DNA from: Amycolatopsis antarctica
GTDB lineage: Bacteria; Actinomycetota; Actinomycetes; Mycobacteriales; Pseudonocardiaceae
Assembly (NCBI RefSeq): GCF_002262875.1
Contig: NZ_NKYE01000003.1
Span: forward strand, 310,001-374,000
Direction: 5' to 3'
DNA: 64,000 nt
In this document: positions 62,773-64,000 of the stretch, piece after piece
How the letters are laid out: the number at the start of each line of letters is the position of its first letter
Position numbering within the stretch: the first letter of the stretch is position 1
Notes under the pieces: generated by a model
What the model was told of the DNA's origin: nothing
Databases searched by the model: none
What the model saw: only the letters and a program-made list of their open reading frames with translations
Position numbers and translations under genes: made by a program

Positions 62773-64000
62773 TGGCGCTCGCACGCACCTGGGCGGTCGC
62801 CCTGCTCGGCATCGACGGCAGGCTTGTCGAGATCGAGGCCGATATCCGCTCGGGGCTGGTGGAGACCAAGCTCCTCGGCCTGCCGGACGCCGGACTGCGA
62901 GAAGCCAAGGACCGGGTACGCGCGGCGATTCGCAACAGCATGCAGACCTGGCCGGAAGGCCGCATCACGCTGGGGCTGTCCCCGGCGAACCTGCCCAAGG
63001 TCGGGTCCGGATACGACCTCGGCATCGCCGTCGCCGTTCTCGCCGCGTCCGGCTGCGTGCCCGCGACGAAGCTTCCGGGGACCGTGCTCATCGGGGAACT
63101 GGCACTCGACGGCCGGATCCGGCCGGTCCGCGGTGTGCTGCCGGGTCTGCTGGCCGCGCGGCGAGCCGGATACCAATGTGCCGTCGTTCCCGCCGGATCG
63201 CTGTTCGAGGCCGCTCTGGTACCGGACCTGCGAGTCTCGGGGGCGGCCCGGCTGGCGGACGTGGTGGCCTGGCTCAAGGGTGAGGAAACCTTGACCGCGC
63301 CGGTGGCCCCGGGAGAACAGGCCGAGGCGCAGGTGCCGGAACTGGCTGATGTCATCGGCCAGCCCGAGGCTCGCTGGGCACTGGAGGTGGCCGCCGCCGG
63401 CGGGCACCACCTCCTGCTCACCGGACCGCCAGGAGTGGGCAAGACGATGCTCGCCAAGAGACTTCCCGGCCTGCTGCCCCGGCTCTCGGACGAGGATTCG
63501 CTCGAGGTCACGGCTGTCCATTCGGTCGACGGCTCGTTGTCACCGAGCACGCCCATGGTGCGGGTACCGCCGTTCGTCGCGCCGCACCACTCGATCTCCG
63601 TCGCCGCCCTCGTCGGAGGGGGATCCGGTCTCGCCACTCCGGGCGCGATCAGCCGTGCCCACCGGGGAGTGCTCTTTCTCGACGAGGCGTGCGAATTCGG
63701 TCAGCAGCGGCTGGAATCGCTGCGCACGGCGCTGGAGGAGGGCGAGATCCGGATCGCCCGCCAGCGAGGCTCGGTGCGCTATCCCGCGCGTTTCCAGCTC
63801 GCACTGGCGACGAATCCCTGCCCGTGCGCCCCGCCCCGGGAGGCGGACTGCTCGTGTTCGCCGTCCGCACGCAGGCGTTACCTCGGCCGCCTCTCCGGAC
63901 CGTTGCTCGACCGGGTCGATCTGCGAGTACGGATGCGCCCGATCACCGCGATGAGCGCCCACGAGGTGGGTGAGTCCGAGTCCACCGCGCAGGTCCGTGC
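62772..64000 (+). CDS. YifB/ComM-type Mg-chelatase AAA+ ATPase (partial)
   Basis: At least 409 residues; continues beyond the window. The N-terminal ChlI-like domain has SGLVETKLLGLPDAGLREAKDRVRAAI and GSGYDLGIAVAVLAASG. The Walker A is LLLTGPPGVGKTMLAKRLPG (about residue 217) and the Walker B is GVLFLDEACEFGQQRLESLR (about 297). CPC and CSC cysteines follow. ComM homologues remodel DNA in transformation. A dprA gene often follows, but it is outside the view. ATG overlaps the yraN stop by one base. Confidence 0.93.
   Translation, partial: MALARTWAVALLGIDGRLVEIEADIRSGLVETKLLGLPDAGLREAKDRVRAAIRNSMQTWPEGRITLGLSPANLPKVGSGYDLGIAVAVLAASGCVPATKLPGTVLIGELALDGRIRPVRGVLPGLLAARRAGYQCAVVPAGSLFEAALVPDLRVSGAARLADVVAWLKGEETLTAPVAPGEQAEAQVPELADVIGQPEARWALEVAAAGGHHLLLTGPPGVGKTMLAKRLPGLLPRLSDEDSLEVTAVHSVDGSLSPSTPMVRVPPFVAPHHSISVAALVGGGSGLATPGAISRAHRGVLFLDEACEFGQQRLESLRTALEEGEIRIARQRGSVRYPARFQLALATNPCPCAPPREADCSCSPSARRRYLGRLSGPLLDRVDLRVRMRPITAMSAHEVGESESTAQVR

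Overview
The window is high-GC DNA with frequent GTG starts, 4-nt stop/start overlaps and typical actinobacterial gene blocks (rnhB–DUF2469–yraN–Mg-chelatase, amtB–glnK–glnD, rpsP–KH–rimM–trmD–rplS–lepB). It looks like a chromosomal segment of a soil actinomycete. Gene order and the dispersed repeats suggest Pseudonocardiaceae (Amycolatopsis/Saccharomonospora-like), but that placement is inference. I see no rRNA, tRNA, CRISPR array, complete insertion sequence or prophage.

Layout. 1-272: end of a stress-protein gene. 536-8415: high-affinity K+ system, with a 27-codon membrane peptide, kdpF, kdpA, kdpB, kdpC, kdpD and kdpE in one overlapping chain. 8426-9049: Pro/Thr-rich membrane-anchored protein. 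9222-13497: acyP and smc. 13687-16263: secreted GH172/DUF2961 protein, closed by a very strong hairpin, then repeats. 16596-19412 (minus): anmK followed by a sodium:solute symporter, with a DasR-like operator at the anmK start. 19548-22924: ftsY and a membrane Ser/Thr kinase.

22921-45190 is a large purine and ureide catabolism island. It holds an AllR-like IclR regulator, malate synthase, a DUF6986 CitE-like protein, a DUF1989 protein, an orphan PxpA, a PucR regulator, a three-subunit xanthine dehydrogenase with an embedded 8-oxoguanine-type deaminase, an NCS2 permease, uricase, HIU hydrolase, OHCU decarboxylase, a YheO-type HTH protein, a small thiamine-binding-like protein, allantoinase and allantoicase. 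Together these turn purines through urate and allantoin to ureidoglycolate, and malate synthase disposes of the final glyoxylate. No ureidoglycolate lyase is recognisable. The island is split at 35234-38908 by a DUF222/HNH (13E12-type) gene, a 0.7-kb non-coding stretch, a TetR regulator and an alpha/beta hydrolase.

45209-48306: CoA-binding protein, aldo/keto reductase, FhuF-like Fe-S protein and RlmA-like methyltransferase. 48545-52548: amtB–glnK–glnD behind GlnR-like half sites. 52872-57215: ffh, an amidohydrolase and two CPBP-family membrane proteins. 57412-64000: the rpsP to lepB/rnhB translation and secretion block, DUF2469, two DnaA-box-like repeats, yraN, and the start of a YifB/ComM-type AAA+ protein that runs off the window.

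Gene calls rest on family motifs read by eye. Operator and repeat calls were found by inspection and have not been scored against a genome background.
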